A stretch of DNA of 64,000 bases from JANNSX01 sp041397825 (GCA_041397825.1 JAWKVX010000003.1:310001-374000), one strand, 5' to 3'. Counted from the first letter of the stretch, positions 18,898 through 28,503 are shown. The notes: generated by a model not told the origin, from the letters alone. Made by a program: numbers and translations.

Positions 18898-21318
18898 ATG
18901 ACGGCCTATGTGCCGCCACCGCCGCCGAGACGCCGCAGCTATTTCATGCGGTTTATCGGCTTTTTGTTTGCCACGGGCGTCATCCTGTTTGTGGTCGGGG
19001 CTGCGGCGGCCGGAGTCGTATTGTGGAGCGTCACGAAGCAACTTCCCGACTACGAGGTTCTGGCCAAGTACGAACCGCCGGTGATGACCCGCATTCACGC
19101 CAATGACGGCTCGCTCATTGCCGAGTTCGCGCGCGAGCGGCGGATCTTCGTGCCGCTCAACGCCATCCCGAAGACGCTGATTCACGCCTTCCTGTCAGCC
19201 GAAGACAAGAACTTCTACGAGCATCGCGGCATTGACTTCCAAGGCGTAGCGCGGGCCGTCTACGTGAACTTCACGACGGGCACGAAGCAGGGCGCCTCGA
19301 CGATCACGCAGCAGGTCGCCAAGAACTTTCTTCTGACCAACGAGCGGACCTACGATCGCAAGCTCAAGGAGGCGATCCTCGCCATCCGCATCGAGCGTGC
19401 CTTCACCAAGGATCAGATCCTCGAGCTCTATCTGAACGAGATCTTTCTCGGCCTTTCCTCCTACGGCGTGGCAGCCGCCGCGCTCAACTATTTCGGCAAG
19501 GAACTGCATGAGCTGACGATCGCCGAGGTCGCCTACCTCGCCGCCCTGCCGAAGGCACCCAACAACTACCATCCGTTCCGCCACCGCAAGGCCGCTGTCG
19601 AGCGTCGCAACTGGGTGATCGACCAGATGGCGGAGAACAAGTACATCACGCCGGAGGAAGCCAAGGCCGCCAAGGAGGAGGCGCTGACCGTGACGCCGCG
19701 GCCGTTTGGTGCGCACATCTTCGCGGCCGAGTATTTCGCCGAGGACGTGCGCCGCGAGCTGATCTCCGAATATGGAGAGGAGAAGCTCTACGGCGGCGGG
19801 CTCTCGGTACGCACCACGCTCGATCCAACCCTGCAGAGATACGCGAAAAAGGCGCTGGTCGACGGCCTCGCGCGCTTCGACCGGCAGCGGGGCTGGCGTG
19901 GTCCCAAGACCCAGATCGACCTCGGCAATGATTGGGGCGAAACGCTTGGCAAGATGGACTACTGGGCCGATATCGAGCCGTGGCGTCTCGGCGTTGTCAT
20001 CGACATCGACGATCAGCGCGCGGTCGTCGGCCTGCAACCGAAGCGCGACGCCGACGGCTCGATCCCCAAGGACCGGGAATCGGTCGAGGTTCCGGCATCG
20101 GGCGCCAAATGGGCCACGGCCAAGAAGAAGCTTACCCAGATCCTGAAACCGGGTGATGTCATCTTCGTCGCGCCACACGCGGAGAAACCCGAGGTCTACG
20201 ACCTGATGCAGGAGCCGGAGGTCGAAGGAGCCATCGTCGTCATGGACCCGCATACCGGCCGCGTGCTGGCGCTGGTCGGCGGCTTCTCCTACGCCGAAGG
20301 GCAATTCGACCGTGCGACGCAGGCCCGCCGGCAGCCAGGCTCATCCTTCAAGCCCTTCGTCTATGCGACCGCACTCGACAACGGCTATACGCCCTCGACG
20401 GTCATTCTGGATGCGCCGATCGAGATCGAGCAGGGAGGCGGACAGGGAACTTGGCGGCCGGAGAACTACTCGGGCAAATTCTATGGCCCGTCGACGCTCA
20501 GAACCGGTATCGAGTTCTCGCGAAACCTGATGACCGTGCGTCTCGCGCAGGACGTCGGCATGCCGCTGATCTCGGAATACGCCCGCCGCTTCGGCATCTA
20601 CGACGATCTGATGCCGGTCCTGTCGATGGCGCTCGGCGCCGGCGAGACGACGCTGCTCAAGCTGACGTCAGGCTACGCCATGCTCGCCAATGGCGGCCGC
20701 CAGATCAAGCCGACGTTGATCGACCGGATCCAGGACCGTCACGGCAAGACCATCTGGACGTTCGACAAGCGCCAATGCACCGGCTGCGACGGCGATGGGG
20801 AGCCCGATCTCGCCGACGCCCGTAAGCAGATCATCGACCCGCATACGGCCTATCAGATCACCTCGATGATGGAGGGTGTCGTCCAGCGCGGCACGGGCAC
20901 GGCCTTGAAGGATCTGGGCTTCCCGGTCGCCGGCAAGACCGGCACGACCAACGACGAGAAGGACGCCTGGTTCGTCTGCTTCACGCCGGATCTCGTGGTT
21001 GGCGTGTTCATGGGCTTCGACACGCCGAAACCGATGGGCAAGGGCGCGACCGGCGGCCAGATGTCGGCGCCGATCGCCAGGGATTTCCTCGCCATGGCGA
21101 TGAAGGACCGTGCGGCGGTGCCATTCCGCATTCCGCCGGGTATCAAGCTTGTCCGTATCAATCGCCGTACCGGGGCCCGCGCCTCCTCCGGCGACCCCCA
21201 GTCGATCGTCGAGGCTTTCAAGCCGAGCACCGACCCTCCCGAGCCCTATGCCGTCGACAACTCCGGCTGGCAGCAGCCGCAGACAACCGGCGACACCGGC
21301 CTCGGCGGCATCTATTGA
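18898..21318 (+). CDS. mrcA: Penicillin-binding protein 1A (bifunctional)
   Basis: This 806-residue inner-membrane enzyme polymerises lipid II and cross-links peptidoglycan. One transmembrane helix lies at about residues 16-40. The GT51 glycosyltransferase domain shows AEDKNFYEHRGID (catalytic Glu) and GASTITQQVAKNF. The transpeptidase domain has SxxK in PGSSFKPFVYA, SxN in EFSRNLM, and KTGT in VAGKTGTTNDEKDAW. An OB-like insert lies between them, as in PBP1A. The start at 18898 leaves a short cytoplasmic Pro-rich segment before the helix. Its neighbours amiC and prfB form the usual rne-amiC-mrcA-prfB order of Rhizobiales-type genomes. Confidence 0.97.
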   Translation: MTAYVPPPPPRRRSYFMRFIGFLFATGVILFVVGAAAAGVVLWSVTKQLPDYEVLAKYEPPVMTRIHANDGSLIAEFARERRIFVPLNAIPKTLIHAFLSAEDKNFYEHRGIDFQGVARAVYVNFTTGTKQGASTITQQVAKNFLLTNERTYDRKLKEAILAIRIERAFTKDQILELYLNEIFLGLSSYGVAAAALNYFGKELHELTIAEVAYLAALPKAPNNYHPFRHRKAAVERRNWVIDQMAENKYITPEEAKAAKEEALTVTPRPFGAHIFAAEYFAEDVRRELISEYGEEKLYGGGLSVRTTLDPTLQRYAKKALVDGLARFDRQRGWRGPKTQIDLGNDWGETLGKMDYWADIEPWRLGVVIDIDDQRAVVGLQPKRDADGSIPKDRESVEVPASGAKWATAKKKLTQILKPGDVIFVAPHAEKPEVYDLMQEPEVEGAIVVMDPHTGRVLALVGGFSYAEGQFDRATQARRQPGSSFKPFVYATALDNGYTPSTVILDAPIEIEQGGGQGTWRPENYSGKFYGPSTLRTGIEFSRNLMTVRLAQDVGMPLISEYARRFGIYDDLMPVLSMALGAGETTLLKLTSGYAMLANGGRQIKPTLIDRIQDRHGKTIWTFDKRQCTGCDGDGEPDLADARKQIIDPHTAYQITSMMEGVVQRGTGTALKDLGFPVAGKTGTTNDEKDAWFVCFTPDLVVGVFMGFDTPKPMGKGATGGQMSAPIARDFLAMAMKDRAAVPFRIPPGIKLVRINRRTGARASSGDPQSIVEAFKPSTDPPEPYAVDNSGWQQPQTTGDTGLGGIY

Positions 21319-21377
21319 CGCGGGCAACTGCCGGTCTGTAGCCTCCCAGTCCTCAATCCCATCCGTTCGAGACGCTC

Positions 21378-22509
21378 ATGCGCGCAGAGACAGTCACGCT
21401 TGTCGACGAGATCAAGGAGTCGTTGACGCTCCTGAGGAGGCATCTTTGACCCGGAGAATGCCCGGGCCCGCCTCGCCGACCTGAACAACAAGGCCGAGGA
21501 TCCCGAGTTGTGGTCCAAGCCGGAGCGTGCGCAGAAGATCATGCGCGAGCGGAATCAGCTCGACCTGGCGATCCAGTCCTTCGATCGGATCGAGCGGGCG
21601 CTGTCCGACAACATCGAGCTGATCGAGCTCGCCGAGGCCGAGGACGATCGGGCAATGGTTGCCGACGCAGAGGCGGCGCTGAGGAAGCTCGCCGCCGAAG
21701 CGAAGGCGCGAGAGCTCGATACGCTGCTTGCGGGCGAGGCCGATCACAACGACGCCTATCTCGAGGTTCATTCGGGGGCTGGCGGCACGGAAAGCCAGGA
21801 CTGGGCCGAGATGCTCTTGCGCATGTACACGCGCTGGGCCGAGGCGCGCGATTACAAGGTGACGCTCCTCGAGGAAAGCCCCGGCGACGGCGCCGGCATA
21901 AAGTCGGCGACACTACAGGTGGAAGGCGAGAACGCCTACGGCTGGCTCAAGACCGAAAGCGGCGTGCATCGGCTCGTACGGATCTCGCCGTTCGATTCCA
22001 ACGCGCGCCGCCACACCAGCTTCGCCTCGGTCTGGGTCTACCCGGTCGTCGACGACGACATCGACATCGAGATCAACGAGAGCGACTGCCGCATCGACGT
22101 CTTCCGGGCTTCCGGCGCCGGCGGCCAGCACGTCAACCGGACGGAGAGTGCCGTCCGAATCACCCACAACCCGACCGGCATCGTCGTCGCCTGCCAGACC
22201 GATCGCTCGCAGCATAGAAACCGCGCCACCGCCTGGGCGATGCTGAAAGCCCGCCTCTATGAGCTCGAGCTGCAGAAGCGCGAGGAGGCTGCCGAGGTAC
22301 AGGCCGCACAGAAAAAATCGATCGGCTGGGGCCACCAGATCCGGTCCTACGTGCTGCAACCCTATCAGCTCGTCAAGGATCTAAGAACCGGCATCGAGAC
22401 GTCGGATCCGCAGAGCGTCCTGGATGGCGATATCGATCCCTTCATTGCGGCGGCACTTGCCCAGCGTGTCAAAGGCGGCGAGGCTGTCGAGGTGAAGGAT
22501 TTGGACTGA
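21378..22509 (+). CDS. prfB: Peptide chain release factor 2, programmed +1 frameshift
   Basis: RF2 releases peptides at UGA and UAA. The gene is in two frames. ATG 21378 opens 23 codons that stop at TGA 21447-21449, then a +1 shift at CTT-T continues with GAC CCG GAG to the stop at 22509, giving 376 residues. The second part has the SPF recognition tripeptide (RISPFDSNARRH) and the GGQ motif (GAGGQHVNRTES). The shift site and spacing match the autoregulatory RF2 site of E. coli: low RF2 lets the ribosome slip past the UGA. It lies 59 bp after mrcA. Confidence 0.97.
21435..21450 (+). promoter_or_regulatory. prfB programmed frameshift signal
   Basis: An internal Shine-Dalgarno AGGAGG at 21435-21440 sits exactly three bases before the slippery codon CTT (21444-21446), followed by TGA and C. 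This is the RF2 recoding signal: anti-SD tension pushes the CUU-bound tRNA one base forward to UUU when RF2 is scarce. Confidence 0.95.
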
Positions 22510-22546
22510 TCCCCTCAACCACCGGCTACTGCTTGTGAGGCCTCTC

Positions 22547-24127
22547 ATGCGCGACTTCTTCAAGCCCCAACGCTCCCTCGCCTACGGGACCCGCGGCATG
22601 GCGGCGACCTCGCATCCGCTGGCGACGCTCGCCGCGCTCGATGCCTTGAAGGCAGGGGGCACGGCCGTGGATGCCGCCATCGCGGCCTCGGCCACGCTAG
22701 CCGTCGTCGAGCCGCAGTCGACCGGCATCGGTGGCGACTGCTTCGCCATCCTCTGGCGGGAGAAGGACGGACTCCGCGGTTTCAACGGTTCCGGCAGGTC
22801 GCCCGGCAAGCTCGATCCCGAGTCGCTGATCGGCGGGCCGCCACTCGCCGATACCTCACCGCTTGCCGTCACCGTTCCCGGCGCCGTCGATGCCTGGGAC
22901 ATGCTGATGCGTGACTACGGCAAGCTCGGCCTCGAGCGGGCTTTTCAACCGGCCATCAAACATGCCGAGGAGGGCTTCATCGTCACGCCGCGCGTTGCCT
23001 TCGATTGGGCCGGAGAGGTGGGTCGGCTGGAAAAGAGCGCCGGTTCGCGGGCGCAATTGCTGCCCGGCGGCAAGGCACCGTCGGAGGGCGATCGAGTGCG
23101 GTTGCCGCTACTGGCGAAGACCCTGAAAGCCATCGCCAAACATGGCCGCGGCGCCTTCTACGAGGGCGAGGTGGCGGACGATATCGTCAAGACGCTGAAG
23201 GCGGGCGGAAGCGCCATGAGCGGCGAGGATCTTGCCCGTCACAAAGGCCAATGGGTCGAGCCCATTACCGCCACCTATGGCGGTCTCGACATCGCCGAGA
23301 TCCCGCCGAACGGCCATGGCGTCACCGCGCTGATCATCATGAGCATCCTGAAACGGTTGAAAGATCGAGGCAGCGAGGCGGTGAGCGCCCAGCGCTATCA
23401 CCTCCTGATGGAGGCCGCGCGGCTCGCCTATGCCGTCCGCGACACCTTCGTCGCCGATCCGGAGAAGGCGGATGTGCCCATCGGCCATCTGCTGTCCGAC
23501 AGGCTCGCGGACGAGCTCGCCTCGCGAATCGATCCGAAGAGGCGGCGGAATGAGCTCGGCCCCATCCCCAGGCCCAGGACTTCCGATACGATCTACCTGT
23601 CGGTGGTGGATGGCGATGGGCTCGCCGTCTCCTTCATCAACTCGGTCTATTTCTCCTTCGGTAGCGCAATCACCACCGAGAAAACCGGCATCTGGCTGCA
23701 AAATCGTGGCCTCGGCTTCTCACTCGAGAGGGGGCATCCGAACGTCATCGCACCGGCGAAGCGCCCCTTGCATACCATCATCCCCGGCATGGCGCTTCGC
23801 GGCGGCAAGGCTGAGATATCGTTCGGCGTCATGGGCGGCGCCTACCAGCCGGTCGGTCACGCCACCGCCATCACCAACATGCTGGACTACGGCCTCGATC
23901 CGCAGGCGGCGCTCGACACGCCCCGTGTGTTCTTCGATGCCACCGGACTGTCGCTCGAGCGCAGCGTGCCGGAGAGCGTCAAGCGCGACCTCGAGGCCAT
24001 GGGGCACACGTGCCAATGGGCCGAGGAGCCATTCGGTGGTGGCCAGATCATTGCCATCGATCGCGAGACGGGCGTGCTGCGCGGCGGCTCCGATCCCCGC
24101 AAGGACGGCTTTGCGGCGGGGCTCTGA
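22547..24127 (+). CDS. ggt: Gamma-glutamyltransferase family Ntn hydrolase
   Basis: This 526-residue protein belongs to the autoprocessing gamma-glutamyltransferase family, which hydrolyses or transfers gamma-glutamyl groups from glutathione and analogues. Markers are the N-terminal GMAATSHPLATLAALDALKAGG, DAAIAASATLAVVEPQSTGIGGD, and the maturation site before the nucleophile Thr in SDTIYLSVVD. GGAYQPVGHA lies near the C-terminus. No signal peptide is visible, so it may be cytoplasmic, unlike E. coli Ggt. ATG 22547 is chosen because GAGG lies 6 nt upstream; an in-frame upstream ATG at 22535 has no RBS. Cephalosporin acylase-like homologues share these motifs, so substrate is uncertain. Confidence 0.9.
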   Translation: MRDFFKPQRSLAYGTRGMAATSHPLATLAALDALKAGGTAVDAAIAASATLAVVEPQSTGIGGDCFAILWREKDGLRGFNGSGRSPGKLDPESLIGGPPLADTSPLAVTVPGAVDAWDMLMRDYGKLGLERAFQPAIKHAEEGFIVTPRVAFDWAGEVGRLEKSAGSRAQLLPGGKAPSEGDRVRLPLLAKTLKAIAKHGRGAFYEGEVADDIVKTLKAGGSAMSGEDLARHKGQWVEPITATYGGLDIAEIPPNGHGVTALIIMSILKRLKDRGSEAVSAQRYHLLMEAARLAYAVRDTFVADPEKADVPIGHLLSDRLADELASRIDPKRRRNELGPIPRPRTSDTIYLSVVDGDGLAVSFINSVYFSFGSAITTEKTGIWLQNRGLGFSLERGHPNVIAPAKRPLHTIIPGMALRGGKAEISFGVMGGAYQPVGHATAITNMLDYGLDPQAALDTPRVFFDATGLSLERSVPESVKRDLEAMGHTCQWAEEPFGGGQIIAIDRETGVLRGGSDPRKDGFAAGL

Positions 24128-24130
24128 GGC

Positions 24131-24415
24131 ATGTCGGCCGATGACGAGATCGCGGTGCGCCTCATCATCGACGGGCGGGTGCAGGGCGTCGGTTACCGGC
24201 AATGGATGGCCGGGGCCGCGCGTGGCCTCGGGCTTCGCGGCCATGTTCGCAATCTGCCGGATGGCCGGGTCGAGGCGATCGTCGCCGGACCGGCCGCGTG
24301 GGTCGAGCAGCTCGTGACGCGCGCAAGGCGTGGACCCAAGTCCGCCTGGGTCTCGCAGGTCGACCGCGAGCCGGCGGGGGCGCCGGAGACGACGAGCTTC
24401 GAGATTCGCCCTTGA
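24131..24415 (+). CDS. Acylphosphatase
   Basis: This 94-residue protein is a standard small acylphosphatase, hydrolysing the carboxyl-phosphate bond of acyl phosphates. The signature GRVQGVGYRQWM supplies the phosphate-binding loop and catalytic Arg, and RGHVRNLPDGRVEA supplies the catalytic Asn. It starts three bases after the ggt stop with GAGG close upstream, so the two are probably cotranscribed. It converges on the ureohydrolase gene with a 15-bp gap. Confidence 0.95.
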   Translation: MSADDEIAVRLIIDGRVQGVGYRQWMAGAARGLGLRGHVRNLPDGRVEAIVAGPAAWVEQLVTRARRGPKSAWVSQVDREPAGAPETTSFEIRP

Positions 24416-24430
24416 ATGCGGGGTGGCCGG

Positions 24431-25363
24431 CTATTGCCGCGCCAATATCCCGAGCACGTTGCAGAGAATGCGCGCGAGATTGAGTGCGGCTAACCCGCTC
24501 GTATCCTTCTCTGGCACGAACTCGACCATGGAGAACCCGGCGATCGTCGTTCGCTCGGCCGCTCCGTGGATGAGCTCCACGACCTGCCAGAAGCTAAGCC
24601 CACCCGGTGCGGGTCCGATGACCGCCGGCATGATCGAGGGATCCAGGGCGTCGACGTCGAGATTGATCCAGAGTTTGCGGCCCTTCGGAATGGCGTCGAG
24701 GGTCGATTTCAGTCCTTCGGCATGCAGCTTGCGCGCTGGAATGATCGTGACGTCGCGCTTCACCGCCTCTTCGTAGTCGGCGACCTTGGCGGAGCCAATG
24801 GAGCGCTGGCCGGCCATCACGAGTTTCCCGACATGGCTCATCTCCGAAGCGCGTCGCATCGTGGAGGAAAGCCCCAGCGTCTCGCCGTTGACGTCGTCGC
24901 GGAAGTCCGTGTGGGCGTCGATCAAGAGGATGTCGAGGAGGCCGTGCCCTTCGAAGGCCTGGTAGACCGGGATCGGCACCGAGTCGTCTCCACCAATGAC
25001 GACGGGGACCGTGCCGGCCTTCAGCATGGACGAGATGGTCTTGCGGATGAGTGCACGGTTCGCCTCGAAATCCTTCAGGTCGGCGGCGAGGTCTCCATAG
25101 TCGAGGGTCGCCTTCCTCCCATCGCCGCGGATCCGGCCCATCAGATCGAAGTCCATGTTGTCGAGAGCGTTGCCGTAGCCGGCGACCGCCTTGCGCACGG
25201 CCTCAGCCATGCCGGCAGCGTAGGGGCCGGTCACCGCATAGGGCGTCGCGATGGGGACGCCGAGGACGCCGATGCCCGCCTCGATCTTGTCGAGCGATCC
25301 AGCCGGCAAACCCATGAACGTCGTTGCGGGCGTGCCGCCGAAGATATTGTTGATGCTCGTCAT
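24431..25363 (-). CDS. Agmatinase/arginase-family ureohydrolase with altered metal site
   Basis: This 310-residue protein has the ureohydrolase fold: IDAHTDF and INLDVDALDPSIMP carry metal-binding Asp residues. Two usual motifs deviate. GGDHS reads GGDDS, replacing a manganese-ligand His by Asp, and the HG-type substrate loop after DAHTD reads TLGLSSTMRRASEM. It may hydrolyse a guanidino compound other than agmatine or arginine, or bind metals differently. It is the last gene of a minus-strand run, 66 bp after the dimethylformamidase-like large subunit. Agmatinase is the family call; the exact substrate is open. Confidence 0.85.
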   Translation of the reverse strand: MTSINNIFGGTPATTFMGLPAGSLDKIEAGIGVLGVPIATPYAVTGPYAAGMAEAVRKAVAGYGNALDNMDFDLMGRIRGDGRKATLDYGDLAADLKDFEANRALIRKTISSMLKAGTVPVVIGGDDSVPIPVYQAFEGHGLLDILLIDAHTDFRDDVNGETLGLSSTMRRASEMSHVGKLVMAGQRSIGSAKVADYEEAVKRDVTIIPARKLHAEGLKSTLDAIPKGRKLWINLDVDALDPSIMPAVIGPAPGGLSFWQVVELIHGAAERTTIAGFSMVEFVPEKDTSGLAALNLARILCNVLGILARQ

Positions 25364-25429
25364 GGTCAGTCCTCATGCCTCGATATGGGATGATCCTACG
25401 GGAGGGATCGTATCCTGCCTATCTAGCCG

Positions 25430-27664
25430 CTACGGCATCTTGAAGGGAGCAGGATTGTCGAAACGGCGAAGCACGTTGCGGGTCAGCCGCGCAACCTCGT
25501 TGTCAAAGCCGTTCCAGGCCATGGCGCCGGCCCAGGCGATCGAGCCGACGGCAAGCACCGCCCCACCGCCTGACGTCTCCATAAAGGTGAGGTCGGCGCG
25601 AACGAGATCGGTCTGCGTGCCCGTCCAATCGGGTGTCGGATCGAGCAGGTCCTCGGGCGTCATCAGGTAGATGTCGGTGTGCGTCTGGGATGAGCCGACG
25701 ACGAGGGCGTGCGGCGGCGTGCCGAGTGCCGCGTCCGCGCGATCAATCTCGAGGCCGGCTGCGCCACCGCCCGAGAGGCCGAAGGCGCCGAAGCGCCGAC
25801 CAGGCGTCCCATCAAGTCCCTCGAACATGAAGGCGACACGCGGGTCGCCCGCCGCTTCGCTCAGCACATAGGGCTCCGAGATGTCGAAGCCCTGGCTCGC
25901 CATGACGACGCCGACAAGTGCGCCCGACGACCGGCCGTTGCGGCGCCACAGCCCACCATACTCGCCGGTGAAGGCGTGATGAAACTGCCCAGGCCCCGGC
26001 TCCCAGGGCCGGATGCCGGCTTCCGAGCGGCGGCACTCGATGACGCCGGGATGATGCGGGCTGAAGGAGATGCGCCAGTAGAAGCCATTGCCGCCCAGAT
26101 ACATGAGCCGACCGCCGCGATCGAGGAAGCCTTGAATGGCGTCGAGCATCGCGGTCGAATGATACTCGGGATGCGTGCCGGTGATGACGGTGCGGTAGCG
26201 GCGGAGCAGGGCGAGACCGTCGTTGTGCAGGTCCTCATCCGTGATGACGTCGTAGCCGACGCCTTCATGCTCGAGCCAACCGGTGATGTGGGTATCGGCA
26301 TTGAACTGCCAGACATTCGAGCCCCAGCCCCCGAGGAATCCCTTCACCTTAGGCTGGATGTCGAGGATCGGCCGGTTGCGCGAGGAATAGAACACGCCCG
26401 ACCCGTCGTCGTGCACCTCGTAGAAGGAGTAGCCGAATTCAGGATGCTCTTGCAGAAAGGCGTGGTGCCGGTCGATCTCGACGAGCCGGCCCATGCCGAC
26501 CTCGGTGCCGGGCACGTCGAGGCCGAGCCGGTGATTTGCGTAGGCGAGATAGCTCGCCGTCGGCATCAGGAAGCAGACGGAGTTCTTCGTCGGCTGATCG
26601 CGGGCGGGTCGCACGGCGAAAACGGCGAATGACTCTTTCGTCTCGTCGCCATCCGGGATGAAACGGACGGCATAGATGCCGCTTCTGGCCTTTGGCGGGA
26701 CCGTGAAGGTGAAATCCGTGTCCCACTCGGCATCCGTCATGTCGCTCGAGTGGAAATGGATGGCGGAATACAGATCCGGCCGCTGGCGCCAGTCCAGTGC
26801 CTCACCGTGCCAGCGCCAGCCGGTCATGGCGCGGGCGGGCGATTGCGCGAGAACGCCGTCGAGATGATGCGGCGAGGCGTCGGCGATGGTCGCGGTCTCG
26901 ATATTGCGCGAGAAATCCCAATAGGCGACGAGGCCGGGATCATTGATGAGCCGGACCGGCTCGGCGAGGAGGCGGGCGGCCTCGTTGGGGTCGAGCGCGC
27001 AATCGAAGAGGGCGGGGTTGTCGATCTTTCCGTCGAAGGTGCGGGTGCCGTAGAGCCCGGCAATGAAAACGCCACCACCTCTTGTTGGCGATGGTGGCAC
27101 TTCGGCTGAGATCGATTGAGTGATGCGCGAGCCGTCGCCCGCGTGCAGACTGAGCGTCTCTCGGGGGCTGTCATAGCTCGCGATGAGCACGGTCCACGCC
27201 TTCTTCGGCAGGGGTGCAGCCAGTTGCACCGCTGGCGAGTTTGGCGCGGCAACCCCGTCATCGAAAGCTGCAAACGGTCGTCCATCAGGCGTCAGGCCGA
27301 GCTGAAACGTTCCGCTCCCGCCAGTGACAAGCATGATGATCGAGCCATCCGGACCAACGCGCGTCGGAGCAACCGGCACCGCGATCGTGAAGCTCGCGAG
27401 GCTCGCCAGAACGCCGCCGCGATCGGCGATGCGGGCATAGGAGCCGGGCGTGATCGCCTTGCGCAGGGCCGGCCGCTCGCCGCAGAGGTCGGGAACGATG
27501 AGCTCGTCCTGATAACCCGGCCCATCCGGATGCGTGTCTCCCTGGATGATGCGGCGAAGCTCCGCCTGATACCGGCTGACGCCGAAGCCGCCGACCTTGA
27601 CGGCGATCTCCTCGCCCGGCGCAGCGCTCATCCGGTCGAGATAGGCGGCCAGCATGGGGACCAT
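25430..27664 (-). CDS. N,N-dimethylformamidase-like large (beta) subunit
   Basis: This 744-residue protein resembles the large subunit of N,N-dimethylformamidase, which hydrolyses DMF to dimethylamine and formate. An N-terminal segment (PGEEIAVKVGGFGVSRYQAEL) precedes a LamG/jelly-roll-like region at about 90-250 (FDGKIDNPALFD), then a glutamine-amidotransferase-like core (VITGTHPEYHSTAMLDAIQGFLDRGGRLMYLGGNG). Its ATG directly abuts the TAG of the small-subunit gene, as expected for an obligate heterodimer. Many alphaproteobacteria carry such pairs without proven DMF activity, so the real substrate may be another N-alkyl amide. No signal peptide is seen. Confidence 0.85.
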   Translation of the reverse strand: MVPMLAAYLDRMSAAPGEEIAVKVGGFGVSRYQAELRRIIQGDTHPDGPGYQDELIVPDLCGERPALRKAITPGSYARIADRGGVLASLASFTIAVPVAPTRVGPDGSIIMLVTGGSGTFQLGLTPDGRPFAAFDDGVAAPNSPAVQLAAPLPKKAWTVLIASYDSPRETLSLHAGDGSRITQSISAEVPPSPTRGGGVFIAGLYGTRTFDGKIDNPALFDCALDPNEAARLLAEPVRLINDPGLVAYWDFSRNIETATIADASPHHLDGVLAQSPARAMTGWRWHGEALDWRQRPDLYSAIHFHSSDMTDAEWDTDFTFTVPPKARSGIYAVRFIPDGDETKESFAVFAVRPARDQPTKNSVCFLMPTASYLAYANHRLGLDVPGTEVGMGRLVEIDRHHAFLQEHPEFGYSFYEVHDDGSGVFYSSRNRPILDIQPKVKGFLGGWGSNVWQFNADTHITGWLEHEGVGYDVITDEDLHNDGLALLRRYRTVITGTHPEYHSTAMLDAIQGFLDRGGRLMYLGGNGFYWRISFSPHHPGVIECRRSEAGIRPWEPGPGQFHHAFTGEYGGLWRRNGRSSGALVGVVMASQGFDISEPYVLSEAAGDPRVAFMFEGLDGTPGRRFGAFGLSGGGAAGLEIDRADAALGTPPHALVVGSSQTHTDIYLMTPEDLLDPTPDWTGTQTDLVRADLTFMETSGGGAVLAVGSIAWAGAMAWNGFDNEVARLTRNVLRRFDNPAPFKMP

Positions 27665-27979
27665 CTAGCCGCGCTCCGCGAGTGGAGGTCCGCCGAGATC
27701 GTGCCAGCGGCGCAGGAACACGTCGCGCTCCGCATCGATGAGATTCGTGTAGATCACGCCCACGATCTCCTCGATGGGCCGGCCCCGAGCCGAAGGCATG
27801 CGTCCGAGCCCCCAGGTTTTGTGCGGTCGCTTGCAGATGAGGACGTACTTGCCCTCAGGCCCCGTGGAGCGCATGAGATTGAGTATGCGCTGCAATCCGG
27901 GGCTCTTGTAGCCGATCGGGCTCGCCAGAAATTCGGCGGCAAATGGAAGGTCGTCGGCGGTCAGTCGGTAACGCTGCAC
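27665..27979 (-). CDS. N,N-dimethylformamidase-like small (alpha) subunit
   Basis: This 104-residue gene starts at GTG 27979, 11 bp after the lipoprotein stop, and ends one base before the large subunit start. The sequence FLASPIGYKSPGLQRILNLMR, then GKYVLICK and VFLRRWHDLGG, follows the pattern of known dimethylformamidase alpha subunits (NPFGY, LQR, GKY, VFLRR). No ATG fits; the GTG gives MQRYRLTADDLPFAAEF. A longer in-frame reading upstream overlaps the lipoprotein gene and is noise. The small subunit is slightly shorter than the roughly 130 residues I recall for characterised enzymes. Confidence 0.75.
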   Translation of the reverse strand: MQRYRLTADDLPFAAEFLASPIGYKSPGLQRILNLMRSTGPEGKYVLICKRPHKTWGLGRMPSARGRPIEEIVGVIYTNLIDAERDVFLRRWHDLGGPPLAERG

Positions 27980-27990
27980 GGTTCTGCCCG

Positions 27991-28440
27991 TCAACCTTCC
28001 TCGATGATGCGCTTGGCGACCGGCGTTGCCGAGAAGTCGCCCGCCATGTAGCGCTGGATGAACTTGCGGGTCTCGGCGACCTGGGCATCGGTGCAGTATT
28101 CGGCGACCGGCTGCGGCGCCACCCGCTCGGCCACCAACGCTCTGATTCGATCGTAGTCGCCATCGAGCTTGACGAGCACCGTCTGGTCGGTGCCGAGCTG
28201 GGCCTCCCAGGCGAGGTAGCCCGCCTTGAGCTTCGACGGCTCGATCTGGAAGCCACATTTTTGCGCCCTGACCGAGTTCCAGGCGACCTGGGTGGTGCGT
28301 GTGTCCGGATCGTTGAAGAACGGCTTGGCCGGCGGCGCCGTCGAGCCCGTCGAGAAGAAGCCCGAGCCGCCGGACGACGAGCAGCCGGCAAGCCACAGTG
28401 CCAGGGCGGCAGAGGCAATCAGATGCGAAGGCTGTCTCAC
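27991..28440 (-). CDS. Small lipoprotein of unknown function
   Basis: The 149-residue product has a lipoprotein signal: hydrophobic AALALWLAGC with lipobox LAGC, Cys at about residue 20, then a Ser/Gly linker. The mature part has two Cys (AQKCGFQ, AEYCTDA) that could form a disulfide and no motif I recognise. The start is GTG 28440 with a G-rich Shine-Dalgarno about 8 nt upstream. It sits between the HDAC-like gene and the dimethylformamidase-like subunits, in the same orientation and with short gaps, so it probably belongs to that operon. Confidence 0.8.
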   Translation of the reverse strand: MRQPSHLIASAALALWLAGCSSSGGSGFFSTGSTAPPAKPFFNDPDTRTTQVAWNSVRAQKCGFQIEPSKLKAGYLAWEAQLGTDQTVLVKLDGDYDRIRALVAERVAPQPVAEYCTDAQVAETRKFIQRYMAGDFSATPVAKRIIEEG

Positions 28441-28503
28441 GAGGAATCCCCCCTCGATGCTCGCCGGACGCTAGGAGCGGTGTTCAGTCGAGTCAATCGG
28501 CGA

